Shown here piece by piece: positions 44,601-52,355 of a stretch of DNA of 64,000 nt (position 1 is its first letter; every line of letters begins with the position of its first letter). The notes under the pieces were generated by a model. The model had not been told where the DNA came from. It saw only the letters and a list, made by a program, of their open reading frames with translations, and did no database searches. Both the position numbers and the translations under genes were made by a program. Source of the stretch: Firmicutes bacterium HGW-Firmicutes-1 (GTDB taxonomy: Bacteria; Bacillota; Clostridia; Lachnospirales; Vallitaleaceae). The stretch covers positions 248,001-312,000 of the forward strand of contig PHAG01000006.1 in assembly GCA_002841625.1 (NCBI GenBank), in the 5' to 3' direction.

Positions 44601-46283
44601 ATAAGCGAACCCAATAAGACAAATATTAAATGGGGAGGCTTTATAAGGGATGTAGATAAGTTTGATCCGTTGTTTTTCGGACTTTCTAAAGAAGAAGCAG
44701 AGTTTATGGATCCTCAGCAAAGAATATTGCTTCAGACGGTGTGGAAGACAATAGAAGATGCAGGATACAAGTCAAAAGACCTATCAGGTACAAATACAGG
44801 TGTATTTGTTGGAGTGGGTGTATTAGATTACGGGGAGGTGCTAAACGATGAAGGTATAGAAATTCATCCACTGATATCTACAGGAATGTCTCATTCAATA
44901 GTTGCTAATAGGATATCTTATTTATTAAATTTGCGTGGTCCCAGTGAACCAATAGATACAGCTTGTGCAAGCTCTTTAACTGCAATACATAGGGCAGTAG
45001 AAGAAATACAGCTAGGACATTGTGATATGGCCATAGTCGGGTCTATTAAAATTATTTTAAGCCCAACTCTGTATATTGCTTTTAGTAAAGCCGGTATGTT
45101 AAGTGAGGATGGAAGATGTAAGACTTTTGATAAAACCGCCAATGGTTATGTAAGAGGAGAAGGTTCGGGAGCTGTATTATTGAAACCCCTAAGTAAGGCA
45201 ATCGCAGATTGCGACAATATATATGCTGTGATTAAAGGAAGTGCGATTAACCACGGTGGGCATGTAAATTCTATGACCACTCCAAATCCAAATGCACAGG
45301 CTGAGGTAATCATTAAAGCCTGGGAAAAAGCAAATGTAGATCCTTCAACTATTGGTTATATAGAAGCTCATGGTGCTGGAACTAACTTGGGAGATTCGAT
45401 AGAGGTTAATGGATTAAAAAAGGCATTCAAACAGTTATACAAGGATTGGGGTATTCATGAACCACCAGAGCAACATTGTGGAATAGGTTCGGTTAAAACG
45501 AACATAGGACATTTAGAGACTGCGGCTGGTATGGCAGGACTATTAAAGGTTATTCTGGCGATAAAGAATAAAAAAATACCTGCTACCATTCATTTATCAG
45601 AGATGAATCCTAATATTCAATTAGAAGGAAGTCCCTTATATATAGTCGACAAGACCAGGGAATGGATTAAGGAAGCAGGTGAGCTTAGAAGGGCAGGCAT
45701 TAGTGCGTTTGGCTATGGAGGTGTTAATGCCCATGTGGTATTAGAGGAGTATGAACAAGTTGAACGCAATCTAATGCAAGGCAAAAACCCACAAATCATT
45801 ATCTTATCTGCGAAGAATGTAGAAAGACTTAAAGATTATGTTAGGGAAATGATTAGCTATCTTGATGACATATCTTCAAAGGAAATAGACGTTAGTATTA
45901 GAGATTTAGCTTATACACTTCAGATAGGTAGAGATGAAATGACAGAGCGGCTCGCGATAGTTGTCGCAAGTATAGATACATTGAAAGAAAAGCTTGAGTT
46001 ATTTATGGAAGCTTCTATAGATATTGATAATCTATACATAAATACAGACATGAATTATTCTAGCAAAACCAGATTCTTAATAGATGGAGAGGAGGGTTTA
46101 GAATTTGTTAATATGTTAATAGAGAGCAAAGGGTTAGAGAAATTAGCTCAGCTATGGGTATCGGGAGTAGAAATTGACTGGCAAAAGCTACATAGGAAGC
46201 ATACGGTAAAACGATTATCACTTCCTACATATCCATTTGCAAAAGAACGCTACTGGATAACACAAAAAGACAGTTTAACCTAA
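38685..46283 (+). CDS. Trans-AT polyketide synthase (KR9-ACP10-KS10-KR10-ACP11-KS11), last PKS protein of the operon
   Basis: The start is set at ATG 38685 because GGGAGAAGGGAGAG lies just upstream and the protein then begins with a docking segment (residues 1-33, IFERVKNQEISSDEAYQLM) that matches the N-terminus of the preceding PKS; the longer TTG reading from 38646 has no such support. 2532 residues: KR9 with its structural half (about 40-520), where the usual xRD motif is INS, so the B-type Asp is missing; Tyr and Asn remain. ACP10 (S591); KS10 (C844, HGTGT, NIGHLE); linker; KR10 (about 1305-1785, GVIRD motif, intact active site); ACP11 (S1845); KS11 (C2094 in TACASS; HGAGT with His 2229; GDS for GDP); linker ending FAKERYW. 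The protein stops eight residues later (ITQKDSLT). It has no ACP, thioesterase or C-terminal docking helix after KS11, and no further PKS gene follows. No DH in this protein, so hydroxyl groups are expected. Confidence 0.94.
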   Translation: MNHKDYEKRKIFERVKNQEISSDEAYQLMNEINNSTEVEAYVNELACYQCDWEQSEIDPAIINRNKLEDMIVFDNDCNEKDIFDVLDAVDERTIIRVKTGNVFTKINNQEYAINPKSANDYVLLFANLVEQGFNPKVILNLWTINGKFNGDIKIEDTDEYLNVGIYAIFHILTAMSELKIKSLLKFLVALEDTKITNPFADAIRGFAGSLSICMPNLIFSTFEMVFDDSSKEHFLKLSLDELSVDNGSISVDVKYEGNTRYIRKIKEAENNPNEDILLKQQGVYLITGGAGGLGLVFARYLAKAYKAKLVLTGRSKLNIIKENELNDIRKSGAEVLYIQADVGNVEEMQKVIWAIKEQFGQLNGILHTSGINSITGMLKKDFKEFKEILWPKVQGTIVLDAVSKEEELDFLLLFSSVSAVLGDFGQGDYAVSNRFLDGFVSYREGLRRKENRKGVTKAISWPLWRDGGMHLEREAESLYLQSSGMSYLENEDGIQVFENMLSNNETHMIVFKGDRKKIQRFIDVENQGKQSGSPKKHNGSKNKKVKSFAPKGLTLEQKVEYDIVKVASDILKIDIDKLDVYENIGSFGFDSISLKEFADKIGEIYQVEITPVVFFDLSTLRAFSHYFITEFTDEIHDFYVESEVEYSRSKDVRTIQRLPFISNNLSNKLVTTLEKESIAIVGMSGVFPGSNNVEEFWENMIQERDLIREIPVERWDWKTYYENSEDKHEKISKWGGFINGIDQFDAKFFNISPKEAECMDPQQRVFLETVWKTVEDAGYKATELSGKNIGVFVGVQANEYHELFAHTGTIQPQQVTGNANALISNRISFLLNLRGPSESIDTACSSSLVALNRAVKSIQCGESELALAGGVSLMISPNVFIGAIKLGVLSPDGRCKTFDRSANGYVRGEGGGCVLLKPLSKAIADNDNIYAVIRGAAEGHGGKANSLTAPNSDAQANLLIRAYEDAGINPDTITFIEAHGTGTELGDPVEIQGLKKAFNTMMEKQKSTSTNAKYCAIGSVKTNIGHLEPASGIAGLIKVVLSMKNKQLPAILHFTEQNPYIDLKETPFYILNQTKPWEKIVDDKGNEIPRRAGISSFGFGGACAHIVLEEYENSQEDSKLHSDTPHLIILSAKKQELLRDYAEQLRAFLVLEATRKTNEDGYKGHSLVDIAYTLQTGRESMNHRLVIKTNSVKHLIEGLKAYLDGKPQEHLFIGDIKESLVDTLLSGENGRSFIKSTIVDNDLDKLARLWVNGIEIDWKLLYINTAPRRVSLPSYPFAKERHWIDNAKDKPIDIVGSDLFVKKQLQIETETLYYSSHWEKCELTDVQANKSAIRLLLFDTNEDLFNLLRIDQKEKIQEVILVKQGEKYEELSEWEYIVNPLKKEDYNKLFEVLKEKNYVPTHILHLWSPASSLHDLNQLTSSAYFMIYLCCALLEAQWKNKCKNKCKIIYTYYTNRGEYQPQYEAVGGLLKTVCLENAKISFKTIKLELDSKKIEDVRSLLLKELEDESTEVRIQDEQRSVKRLVEIEDILKEEDNKKSLFKDKGVYLITGGAGGLGLIFAEYLAKRYKARLILSSRSEINSEKQAKIQALKQHGAEVIYIKADVSKRDEVERLIDEAKTQFNEINGIIHSAGVIRDAYLINKTEKDIEEVLLPKVFGTVWLDEATKDEKLDFFALFSSIAAVLGSPGQVDYAYGNGFMDSYIQKRAALVKTNERYGKSITINWPLWRHGGMKVDYQVEQMIEKTLGLQLLQSQIGIEAFEFSLIQPNNQLLVLHGNKKKIQGLLAKTSEQESKDMNKFSYTKIDENSLMKSVQDDCVFIVSEILKIKMSEIDLEEDLSTFGFDSISFTEFSNKLSDTYNLYVMPAIFYEHGTLNSLITYLCEEYKEILSAYYGDDWITEELKPRVQEVSHQVKDFNAFKNADEPIAIVGMSGIMPGADTLDEFWENIEAEKDLITEIPIERWNWKDIYGDPISEPNKTNIKWGGFIRDVDKFDPLFFGLSKEEAEFMDPQQRILLQTVWKTIEDAGYKSKDLSGTNTGVFVGVGVLDYGEVLNDEGIEIHPLISTGMSHSIVANRISYLLNLRGPSEPIDTACASSLTAIHRAVEEIQLGHCDMAIVGSIKIILSPTLYIAFSKAGMLSEDGRCKTFDKTANGYVRGEGSGAVLLKPLSKAIADCDNIYAVIKGSAINHGGHVNSMTTPNPNAQAEVIIKAWEKANVDPSTIGYIEAHGAGTNLGDSIEVNGLKKAFKQLYKDWGIHEPPEQHCGIGSVKTNIGHLETAAGMAGLLKVILAIKNKKIPATIHLSEMNPNIQLEGSPLYIVDKTREWIKEAGELRRAGISAFGYGGVNAHVVLEEYEQVERNLMQGKNPQIIILSAKNVERLKDYVREMISYLDDISSKEIDVSIRDLAYTLQIGRDEMTERLAIVVASIDTLKEKLELFMEASIDIDNLYINTDMNYSSKTRFLIDGEEGLEFVNMLIESKGLEKLAQLWVSGVEIDWQKLHRKHTVKRLSLPTYPFAKERYWITQKDSLT

Positions 46284-46365
46284 AGAACGCGAAGGTTTTG
46301 TATCATTGACATTAAATCATGAAAGAAAGATACCATTCTATTTATCATAATCTAAGGAGAAAAAC

Positions 46366-46887
46366 ATGGAAAAGAAATTGAAATTTAGCAGGGGTACTAT
46401 TATTGCGGCATTCATCTCAGGGGTATGGCTCTGTTTAACATTATTCATTTTGGGCTTGTTTAAAATTACGATTGCATGGCCGGCTTTTATGCCTTTTGTG
46501 CTATTTACACTCATCGGGTGGAAGACTGATCAAATTAAAAATATATTTTGTGGTGGAGTTGTGGGCATTCTTATGGGTGGATTGGTACTTAAAGGTATAT
46601 ACTTAGTGATAGGTAAAACAGGAGTTTATAACACTCTTTTGATTCCGATTTTTATTGCGATATTTCTACTAGTTGTTTTGGGAGAGACGTTACCTATGCT
46701 TTTTAATAATTATACGTTTTGTTTTTATACAATTACCTTTGCTAGCCCACAACAAGATACCTTACAGTGGTTAATTGTAATGTTATTGGGTGGGGCCTTT
46801 TATTTTGGAGGAATGTTAATGCTATTGCGATTATTTATAAAACAAGAACTACCAATAGTAGAAAAAGCGAACGAAGAAGCAGCTTAA
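46366..46887 (+). CDS. Small multi-pass membrane protein of unknown function
   Basis: 173 residues with AAGGAGAAAAAC before the ATG. Hydrophobic segments lie near residues 11-32, 35-52, 59-82, 90-109, perhaps 113-126, and 133-157, with a short charged C-terminus (EKANEEAA). Size and topology are reminiscent of small DUF1097/YcdZ-like membrane proteins, but no diagnostic motif was recognised and this is only a guess. It lies 82 nt after the last PKS gene on the same strand and is followed by a terminator, so it may be the last gene of the PKS transcript. A TTGACA at 46306 in the gap has no good -10 at normal spacing (best TACCAT, 19 nt). A role in export or self-protection would be pure inference from position. 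Confidence 0.75.
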   Translation: MEKKLKFSRGTIIAAFISGVWLCLTLFILGLFKITIAWPAFMPFVLFTLIGWKTDQIKNIFCGGVVGILMGGLVLKGIYLVIGKTGVYNTLLIPIFIAIFLLVVLGETLPMLFNNYTFCFYTITFASPQQDTLQWLIVMLLGGAFYFGGMLMLLRLFIKQELPIVEKANEEAA

Positions 46888-46909
46888 TACTAGAAATAAA
46901 AGCAATGAA

Positions 46910-46941
46910 AAGGCCTTCTTAGATTTACCTAAGAAGGCCTT
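46910..46941 (+). terminator. Rho-independent terminator ending the PKS region
   Basis: A perfect 13-bp stem, AAGGCCTTCTTAG (46910-46922) and CTAAGAAGGCCTT (46929-46941), with a 6-nt loop ATTTAC, is followed by a T-rich tract (GATTTTAATTT) and preceded by an A-rich tract. It could work in both directions. It separates the PKS operon from the ribosomal operon. Confidence 0.9.
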
Positions 46942-47140
46942 GATTTTAATTTACAAGCCTTAAAAAAATATGCTTGAAAATTAAAGATTTCTTGATATAT
47001 TTACAACAACTGTAAAAACTATACAATTATGGGTTAATTTGGCATTAAGCACAATAGCGTTCTAAAAGAAAAACATTCATCGCAATCATTAAGCCGTTAA
47101 ATCCACAAGAAAAAAAATATAAAAAATCCTAAAAAAAGGC
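46942..47140. other. Non-coding gap between PKS terminator and rpsJ promoter
   Basis: About 200 nt of A+T-rich sequence without a credible reading frame, strong hairpin or ribosome binding site. In many Firmicutes the tuf/fusA/rpsG/rpsL (str) genes end just upstream of rpsJ; here no remnant of them is visible. Confidence 0.6.
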
Positions 47141-47169
47141 TTGCAATGAAAGAAAATGTGATGTATAAT
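47141..47169 (+). promoter_or_regulatory. Promoter of the S10-spc ribosomal protein operon
   Basis: The -35 box TTGCAA (47141-47146) and the -10 box TATAAT (47164-47169) are separated by 17 nt, the SigA optimum. The upstream 40 nt are very A-rich, as in UP elements of strong ribosomal promoters. Transcription should start near 47176. The rpsM promoter at 60714 has the same two boxes and spacing. Confidence 0.85.
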
Positions 47170-47175
47170 AATTAT

Positions 47176-47385
47176 TGCTGTGACAAAAGAGCAATGAAGT
47201 AAGAGGTTGCTGTATTTATACAGGTTTTCTTACGGAGCGATGTCAAGTTCAAGAAACTGGCGACAAGATCACTGTACAATAAATCAATGAAGTTGATTAA
47301 GAGTGTGTAACAACTATGATACACACGGCAACATGTACAGTCACCACTTGTCGTACTAACGTACGAAAAGGAGGCGACTTTTTTT
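47176..47385 (+). promoter_or_regulatory. Structured 5' leader of rpsJ
   Basis: About 200 nt of untranslated leader with nested perfect pairings: GTAAGA/TCTTAC (47199-47204 with 47228-47233) around CTGTA/TACAG; CGACAAG (47261-47267) with CTTGTCG (47347-47353); inside it ACTGTACA (47271-47278) with TGTACAGT (47334-47341), enclosing AATCA/TGATT and GTGTGTA/TACACAC hairpins; then TCGTAC/GTACGA just before the AAGGAGG. This is a multi-branch RNA close to the start codon. Autoregulation by a protein of the operon (L4 does this in E. coli) is the obvious hypothesis; no known leader family was matched. Confidence 0.7.
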
Positions 47386-47697
47386 ATGGCAACTCAAAAA
47401 ATGAGAATCAGTTTAAAGGCTTACGATCATCAATTAATCGATCAATCAGCTAAGAAAATCATTGAAACAGCTAAGAAGACAGGCGCAATGGTAAGCGGAC
47501 CTATTCCTCTCCCAACAAAGAGAGAAATAATCACAATTCTTAGAGCGGTTCATAAGTACAAAGACTCGAGAGAGCAATTTGAACAAAGAACCCACAAGAG
47601 ATTAATTGACATTAACATGCCAACTGCAAAGACAGTAGATGCATTAATGCGTCTAGAACTACCTGCTGGGGTAGACATTAAAGTAGATGTGAAATAA
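47386..47697 (+). CDS. rpsJ: 30S ribosomal protein S10 (uS10)
   Basis: 103 residues, the normal length. The sequence [30 protein letters not shown] and the THKRLIDI motif are typical of uS10, which sits in the 30S head and also acts as NusE in antitermination. AAAGGAGGCGAC precedes the ATG. First gene of the S10-spc operon, after a promoter and structured leader; a 287-nt structured gap separates it from rplC. Confidence 0.98.
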   Translation: MATQKMRISLKAYDHQLIDQSAKKIIETAKKTGAMVSGPIPLPTKREIITILRAVHKYKDSREQFEQRTHKRLIDINMPTAKTVDALMRLELPAGVDIKVDVK

Positions 47698-47984
47698 TCC
47701 AACAAAGTATTTGCGCAGTACATAACGTACAAAGCGAAATAATTTGTAGAGGTTTATATATATTTTGAACATTAAAACAAAGACTTCGTGTTATTGGTTT
47801 TATGCATCAAGAATTGAGTTGTTTGAATTCTTGTGAAGGTTTCGAAAGTATAAACCATCTAGGATGATTACATTTAGTGAAGGAAAGGATGTCTTGCTTT
47901 TAAGAGATTAGACTTTCCCAACATACTAGTTTGAAAAGCAAGCTAGTACGTGTAATCCGCTGTAGATTAATAGGAGGTTCGACA
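47698..47984 (+). promoter_or_regulatory. Structured rpsJ-rplC intergenic region
   Basis: 287 nt without a gene, unusually long inside a ribosomal operon. It holds CAAGAATT (47808-47815) pairing with AATTCTTG (47826-47833), and CTTGCTTTT (47894-47902) pairing perfectly with AAAAGCAAG (47935-47943), followed by CTAGT that can pair with ACTAG (47926-47930). No stem is followed by a T run, so simple termination is unlikely; an RNA processing or autoregulatory site is possible. An upstream extension of rplC to 47931 was rejected because it has no ribosome binding site. Confidence 0.55.
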
Positions 47985-48614
47985 ATGAAGAAAGCGATTA
48001 TAGCTCAAAAAATCGGCATGACACAAATTTTCATGGAAGATGGAACATTTGTACCGGTTACAGTATTACAAGCAGGACCTTGTACAGTTGCACAAGTAAA
48101 AACCGAAAAAAACGATGGCTACAGTGCAGTACAAATAGGTTTTGCAGACAAAAAAGAAAAGCACACAACAAAACCATTACAAGGACATTTTAACAAAGCA
48201 GGCTCAGAGTTCAAAAGACATCTAAAAGAGTTTAAATTAGATGGTGCAGAAAGTTATGAACTTGGACAATCTATTACTGCAGATGTGTTTGAAGTAGGAG
48301 ACTTAGTGGATGTTTCTGGTATTTCCAAAGGTAAAGGCTTCCAAGGCTCTATTAAGAGACACGGTCAAAGCAGAGGACCGATGGCCCATGGTTCAAAATC
48401 TCATAGAGTTTCTGGTTCAATGGGTTCAGCATCATCACCAAGTAGAGTATACAAAGGTAAAAAATTACCTGGACATATGGGTGCTGAAAAAATTACAGTT
48501 CAAAATTTAGAAGTTGTTAGAATCGATTTAGAAGACAACTTAATTCTAGTAAAAGGTGCAGTACCTGGACCTAAAAAAGCAATCGTAACTATTATTGATG
48601 CGGTTAAAGCTTAA
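47985..48614 (+). CDS. rplC: 50S ribosomal protein L3 (uL3)
   Basis: 209 residues. The start ATG at 47985 is preceded by TAGGAGG at good spacing and gives the family N-terminus [16 protein letters not shown]. The [23 protein letters not shown] segment is the conserved L3 loop that reaches toward the peptidyl transferase centre. One of the earliest proteins to bind 23S rRNA. Followed 24 nt later by rplD. Confidence 0.98.
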   Translation: MKKAIIAQKIGMTQIFMEDGTFVPVTVLQAGPCTVAQVKTEKNDGYSAVQIGFADKKEKHTTKPLQGHFNKAGSEFKRHLKEFKLDGAESYELGQSITADVFEVGDLVDVSGISKGKGFQGSIKRHGQSRGPMAHGSKSHRVSGSMGSASSPSRVYKGKKLPGHMGAEKITVQNLEVVRIDLEDNLILVKGAVPGPKKAIVTIIDAVKA

Positions 48615-48638
48615 TAAACACAGGAAGGAGGAACAATA

Positions 48639-49259
48639 ATGGCTAAAGTATCTGTATACAACATGGAAGGTCAACAAGTTGGTGAATTAGAACTCAACGA
48701 TGAAATCTTTGGCGTTGATGTGAAAAATCACTTAATGCATAAGTCTGTTGTGGGACAGCTCGCAAATAGTCGCCAAGGAACGCAAAGCGCAAAAACTCGC
48801 GCAGAAGTACGAGGCGGTGGTGCAAAACCATGGAAACAAAAAGGAACTGGTAGAGCAAGACAAGGTTCTATTAGATCTCCTCAATGGAAAGGTGGCGGTG
48901 TTGTATTTGCTCCAAAACCAAGAGATTATTCCGTTAAATTAAACAAAAAAGAAAAAAGAGCAGCACTAAAGTCCGCTTTAACTGCGAAGGTAAATGATCA
49001 AAAGTTTATTGTTTTAGATCAACTTGTATTTGATGAGATTAAAACAAAAAGCATGATTAAAGTATTAGAGAACCTAAAGGTATCAAAAGCACTTATCGTA
49101 ATAGCAGACAATGATAAAAACGTTGTATTATCAGCTAGAAACATTGCTGATATAAAAACTGCACAAACGAATACAATCAATGTTTACGATATTCTAAAAT
49201 ATGATACATTTGTAGTAACTAAAGATGCAGTTGCAACTATTGAGGAGGTGTACGCATAA
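48639..49259 (+). CDS. rplD: 50S ribosomal protein L4 (uL4)
   Basis: 206 residues, normal length. The Gly/Arg-rich loop ([24 protein letters not shown] region, residues about 57-80) is the extension that lines the exit tunnel. AGGAAGGAGG precedes the ATG. In E. coli L4 also represses its own operon, which makes the rpsJ leader here worth testing. Its stop overlaps the rplW start by one base (TAATG). Confidence 0.98.
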   Translation: MAKVSVYNMEGQQVGELELNDEIFGVDVKNHLMHKSVVGQLANSRQGTQSAKTRAEVRGGGAKPWKQKGTGRARQGSIRSPQWKGGGVVFAPKPRDYSVKLNKKEKRAALKSALTAKVNDQKFIVLDQLVFDEIKTKSMIKVLENLKVSKALIVIADNDKNVVLSARNIADIKTAQTNTINVYDILKYDTFVVTKDAVATIEEVYA

Positions 49260-49558
49260 TGGCTGACTTAAAATACTATGACGTACTACTAAAACCTGTT
49301 ATTACCGAAAAAAGCATGAATTCAATGTCCGAAAAGAAATATACTTTCCTAGTTCATCCAAGCGCAACGAAAGTACAAGTAAAAGAAGCAGTTGAAAAAA
49401 TGTTTAAAGGCACTAAGGTAAAATCAGTTAATACAATGAATAAAGCTGGTAAATTAAAAAGAAGAGGTCAAACTGCTGGTAAAACTGCTAAGACTAAGAA
49501 AGCTATTGTAGCACTTACAGCTGAAAGCAAAGATATTGAATTCTTCGAAGGCATGTAA
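49259..49558 (+). CDS. rplW: 50S ribosomal protein L23 (uL23)
   Basis: 99 residues. [19 protein letters not shown] matches the family N-terminus, with the usual basic loop [19 protein letters not shown]23 sits at the tunnel exit and is the contact point for trigger factor and SRP. The start overlaps the rplD stop by one base, so translation is coupled; GAGGAGG lies inside the rplD end. Confidence 0.98.
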   Translation: MADLKYYDVLLKPVITEKSMNSMSEKKYTFLVHPSATKVQVKEAVEKMFKGTKVKSVNTMNKAGKLKRRGQTAGKTAKTKKAIVALTAESKDIEFFEGM

Positions 49559-49627
49559 TTAGTAATTAACACTAAGTATGAATAGACACACACGGTAGCG
49601 TGTAAGTTTTTGAAAGGAGTGAAAATC

Positions 49628-50464
49628 ATGGGTATAAAAAAATACAGCCCGTATACACCTTCTAGAAGACATATGACAGCTTCAACTTTTGAGGAGATTA
49701 CGAAATCAACGCCTGAAAAGTCATTGGTAGTAAGCTTGAAAAAACATTCTGGACGTAATAATCAAGGGAAAATAACTGTAAGACATCGCGGTGGCGGTGC
49801 TAAAATCAAGTATAGAATCATTGATTTTAAAAGAAATAAAGATAATGTACCAGCTAAGGTAGTAGCAATTGAGTATGATCCTAACAGAACAGCAAATATT
49901 GCATTACTTCAATATGATGATGGTGAAAAAAGCTATATCATTGCACCATACAAATTAAAAGTAGGTACTAAGTTATTGAATGGCCCTGAAGCCGAAATAA
50001 AGATAGGTAACGCTCTTCCACTAGAATTCATTCCAGTAGGTACAAGCGTTCACAATATTGAAATGCAACCTGGAAAAGGCGGACAAATGGTTCGTTCAGC
50101 AGGAAATGTAGCTCAACTTATGGCAAAAGAAGGCAAAATGGCAACTCTTAGATTACCATCTGGTGAAATGAGAATGGTTCCAGTCAAATGTAGAGCAACA
50201 GTAGGTCAAGTAGGAAATATTGATCATGAGCTTATTACAATTGGTAAAGCAGGTCGTAAACGTCACATGGGCATTCGTCCAACAGTTCGTGGATCTGTTA
50301 TGAACCCTAATGATCATCCACATGGTGGTGGTGAAGGTAGAGCGCCGATTGGTCGTCCAAGTCCTATGACACCTTGGGGTAAACCAGCTCTTGGTTATAA
50401 GACAAGAAAGAAAAATAAACAATCAAACAAATATATCGTAAGAAGACGTAGTACTAAGAAATAA
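49628..50464 (+). CDS. rplB: 50S ribosomal protein L2 (uL2)
   Basis: 278 residues. The ATG at 49628 has GAAAGGAG upstream and gives [14 protein letters not shown], the normal start; the longer reading from 49610 lies in the ribosome binding site. [11 protein letters not shown] and the C-terminal [20 protein letters not shown] loop with its conserved His are present; this loop contacts the peptidyl transferase region. A hairpin (CTTCTC/GAGAAG) occupies the 87-nt gap before rpsS. Confidence 0.98.
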   Translation: MGIKKYSPYTPSRRHMTASTFEEITKSTPEKSLVVSLKKHSGRNNQGKITVRHRGGGAKIKYRIIDFKRNKDNVPAKVVAIEYDPNRTANIALLQYDDGEKSYIIAPYKLKVGTKLLNGPEAEIKIGNALPLEFIPVGTSVHNIEMQPGKGGQMVRSAGNVAQLMAKEGKMATLRLPSGEMRMVPVKCRATVGQVGNIDHELITIGKAGRKRHMGIRPTVRGSVMNPNDHPHGGGEGRAPIGRPSPMTPWGKPALGYKTRKKNKQSNKYIVRRRSTKK

Positions 50465-50551
50465 TTTGCGATACAAAACTAATAAATGATTTAACTTCTC
50501 GGTTACACAAGTACCAATAATTGAGAAGGACTTGAAAAAGGAGGTTTAATA

Positions 50552-50833
50552 ATGGCTCGTTCATTGAAAAAAGGACCCTTCGCTGATGAAAGCTTACTTA
50601 AGAAAATAGCAGCTTTAAATGAAACTGAAAGCAAACAAGTTGTCAAAACATGGTCAAGAAGATCAACGATTTTCCCTGAAATGGTTGGACATACAATTGC
50701 TGTTCATGACGGAAGAAAACACGTACCAGTTTATGTTGGCGAAGACATGGTTGGACATAAATTAGGTGAATTCGTTTTAACTAGGACCTATAAAGGTCAT
50801 ACAAGAGATGAAAAGAAATCAAGAGTGCGTTAG
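50552..50833 (+). CDS. rpsS: 30S ribosomal protein S19 (uS19)
   Basis: 93 residues, normal length. [19 protein letters not shown] and the [23 protein letters not shown] core are diagnostic. Located in the 30S head, it contacts S13 and the A-site finger of 23S rRNA. AAAAAGGAGG precedes the ATG. Confidence 0.98.
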   Translation: MARSLKKGPFADESLLKKIAALNETESKQVVKTWSRRSTIFPEMVGHTIAVHDGRKHVPVYVGEDMVGHKLGEFVLTRTYKGHTRDEKKSRVR

Positions 50834-50856
50834 TTAATTGAAAGGAGGCAATCTAG

Positions 50857-51243
50857 ATGGCTAAAGGACATAGAAGTCAGATTAAAAGAGAAAGAAATGC
50901 GAATAAAGATGCTAGGCCAAAAGCTAAGTTATCTTACGCAAGAGTATCGACTACAAAAGCAAAAATTGTTCTTGATACAATTAAAGGTAAAGACGTTGTT
51001 TCAGCACTTGGTATTTTAGCTTACACACCAAGAAACGGCGCTAGAATTATAGAAAAATTATTAAAATCAGCAGTAGCAAACGCTGAAAATAATAGTGGCA
51101 TGAATTCAGATACTCTATTTATTGATGAAGCCTTTGCAAACAAAGGACCATCACTTAAGAGAATCAGACCAAGAGCTCAAGGTAGAGCTTTTAGAATTGA
51201 AAAGAAAACAAGTCACATTACTATTATCTTAAACAATAAATAG
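50857..51243 (+). CDS. rplV: 50S ribosomal protein L22 (uL22)
   Basis: 128 residues, with a somewhat longer basic N-terminus than E. coli L22. The core ARVSTTKAKIVLDTIKGK and the C-terminal RPRAQGRAFRIEKKTSHITIIL hairpin, which lines the exit tunnel near macrolide sites, are present. GAAAGGAGG lies upstream; rpsC follows 15 nt later. Confidence 0.98.
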   Translation: MAKGHRSQIKRERNANKDARPKAKLSYARVSTTKAKIVLDTIKGKDVVSALGILAYTPRNGARIIEKLLKSAVANAENNSGMNSDTLFIDEAFANKGPSLKRIRPRAQGRAFRIEKKTSHITIILNNK

Positions 51244-51258
51244 ATAAGGAGGTTAGGC

Positions 51259-51915
51259 ATGGGACAAAAAGTTAATCCACACGGCCTGAGAGTCGGTATC
51301 ATCAAGGATTGGGATTCAAGATGGTATGCTGAAAAGAACTTTTCTGATTTTTTAGTTGAAGACGACAAACTCAGAAAACTCATTAAGAAAAAATTATTTG
51401 CGGCTGGCATCAATAAAATAGAAATTGAAAGAGCATCAGAACGCATAAAAATTAACATTCATACTGCTAAACCAGGTATTCTTATTGGTAAAGGCGGAGC
51501 ATCAATAGAAGAATTAAGAAAATTTATTCAAACACATACAACTAGTAAAGTAATTGTAAACATTATGGAAGTAAAGAGACCGGAAAAATGTGCTCAGCTT
51601 GTTGCTGAAAACGTAGCTGCACAACTTCAAAACCGTGTATCATTCCGTAGAGCAATGAAACAAAGCATGGGTCGTGCTATGAAAGCAGGATCAAAAGGAA
51701 TAAAAATTGGTTGTTCAGGACGTTTAGGCGGCGCTGAAATGGCTCGTAGTGAGTCTTACAACGAAGGAACTATTCCACTACAAACACTTAGAGCTGATAT
51801 TGAGTATGGTTTTGCTGAAGCAAACACAACTTATGGTAAAGTTGGCGTAAAAGTATGGATATATCATGGCGAAATTCTTCCTATGAAAGATAAGAACAAA
51901 GGAGGAGTACTGTAA
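51259..51915 (+). CDS. rpsC: 30S ribosomal protein S3 (uS3)
   Basis: 218 residues. [20 protein letters not shown] start, KH-domain motif [15 protein letters not shown], and C-terminal [15 protein letters not shown] are typical. S3 forms part of the mRNA entry tunnel. AAGGAGG precedes the ATG. The stop overlaps the rplP start by one base. Confidence 0.98.
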   Translation: MGQKVNPHGLRVGIIKDWDSRWYAEKNFSDFLVEDDKLRKLIKKKLFAAGINKIEIERASERIKINIHTAKPGILIGKGGASIEELRKFIQTHTTSKVIVNIMEVKRPEKCAQLVAENVAAQLQNRVSFRRAMKQSMGRAMKAGSKGIKIGCSGRLGGAEMARSESYNEGTIPLQTLRADIEYGFAEANTTYGKVGVKVWIYHGEILPMKDKNKGGVL

Positions 51916-52355
51916 TGTTAATGCCAAAAAGAGTTAAGAGACGTAAGCAATTCCGTGGATCAATGGCTGGAAAAGCTACACGTGGAAACAATATTAGTTA
52001 TGGAGAATTTGGTATTGTTGCTATGGAACCATGTTGGATTAAATCAAACCAAATAGAAGCAGCCCGTATTGCTATGACTCGTCATATCAAACGTGGTGGT
52101 AAAGTTTGGATCAAAATATTCCCAGACAAACCTGTTACAACGAAACCTGCTGAAACAAGAATGGGATCTGGTAAAGGTTCTCCTGAGTACTGGGTAGCAG
52201 TTGTAAAACCTGGAAGAGTTATGTTTGAACTTGCAGGTGTAGAAGAATCAGTAGCAAGAGAAGCACTAAGATTAGCTGTGCATAAATTACCATGCAAATG
52301 CAAAGTTGTTTCTCGTAAGGATTTAGAAGGCGGTGATAATTGTGAAAACAACTAA
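51915..52355 (+). CDS. rplP: 50S ribosomal protein L16 (uL16)
   Basis: 146 residues. [15 protein letters not shown] start, [28 protein letters not shown] core and [19 protein letters not shown] are diagnostic. L16 supports the A-site tRNA in the large subunit. GGAGGAG at the end of rpsC serves as ribosome binding site. The 3' end overlaps rpmC. Confidence 0.98.
   Translation: MLMPKRVKRRKQFRGSMAGKATRGNNISYGEFGIVAMEPCWIKSNQIEAARIAMTRHIKRGGKVWIKIFPDKPVTTKPAETRMGSGKGSPEYWVAVVKPGRVMFELAGVEESVAREALRLAVHKLPCKCKVVSRKDLEGGDNCENN

Noticed and set aside
3043-46000. Many reverse-strand open frames of 60-180 codons inside the PKS genes
   Set aside because: They are shadows of the repetitive PKS frames: the same antisense frame recurs at homologous positions of each KS, none has a ribosome binding site or recognisable domain.
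46306-46336. A separate promoter for the membrane protein gene
   Set aside because: TTGACA is present but the only candidate -10 (TACCAT) is weak and 19 nt away.
47931-47984. An 18-codon N-terminal extension of L3
   Set aside because: No ribosome binding site and no family similarity; the ATG at 47985 has both.
48310-48942. Forward-strand small frames inside rplC, rplD, rplO and rpoA
   Set aside because: They overlap well-supported ribosomal genes in other frames and have no start signals or homology.
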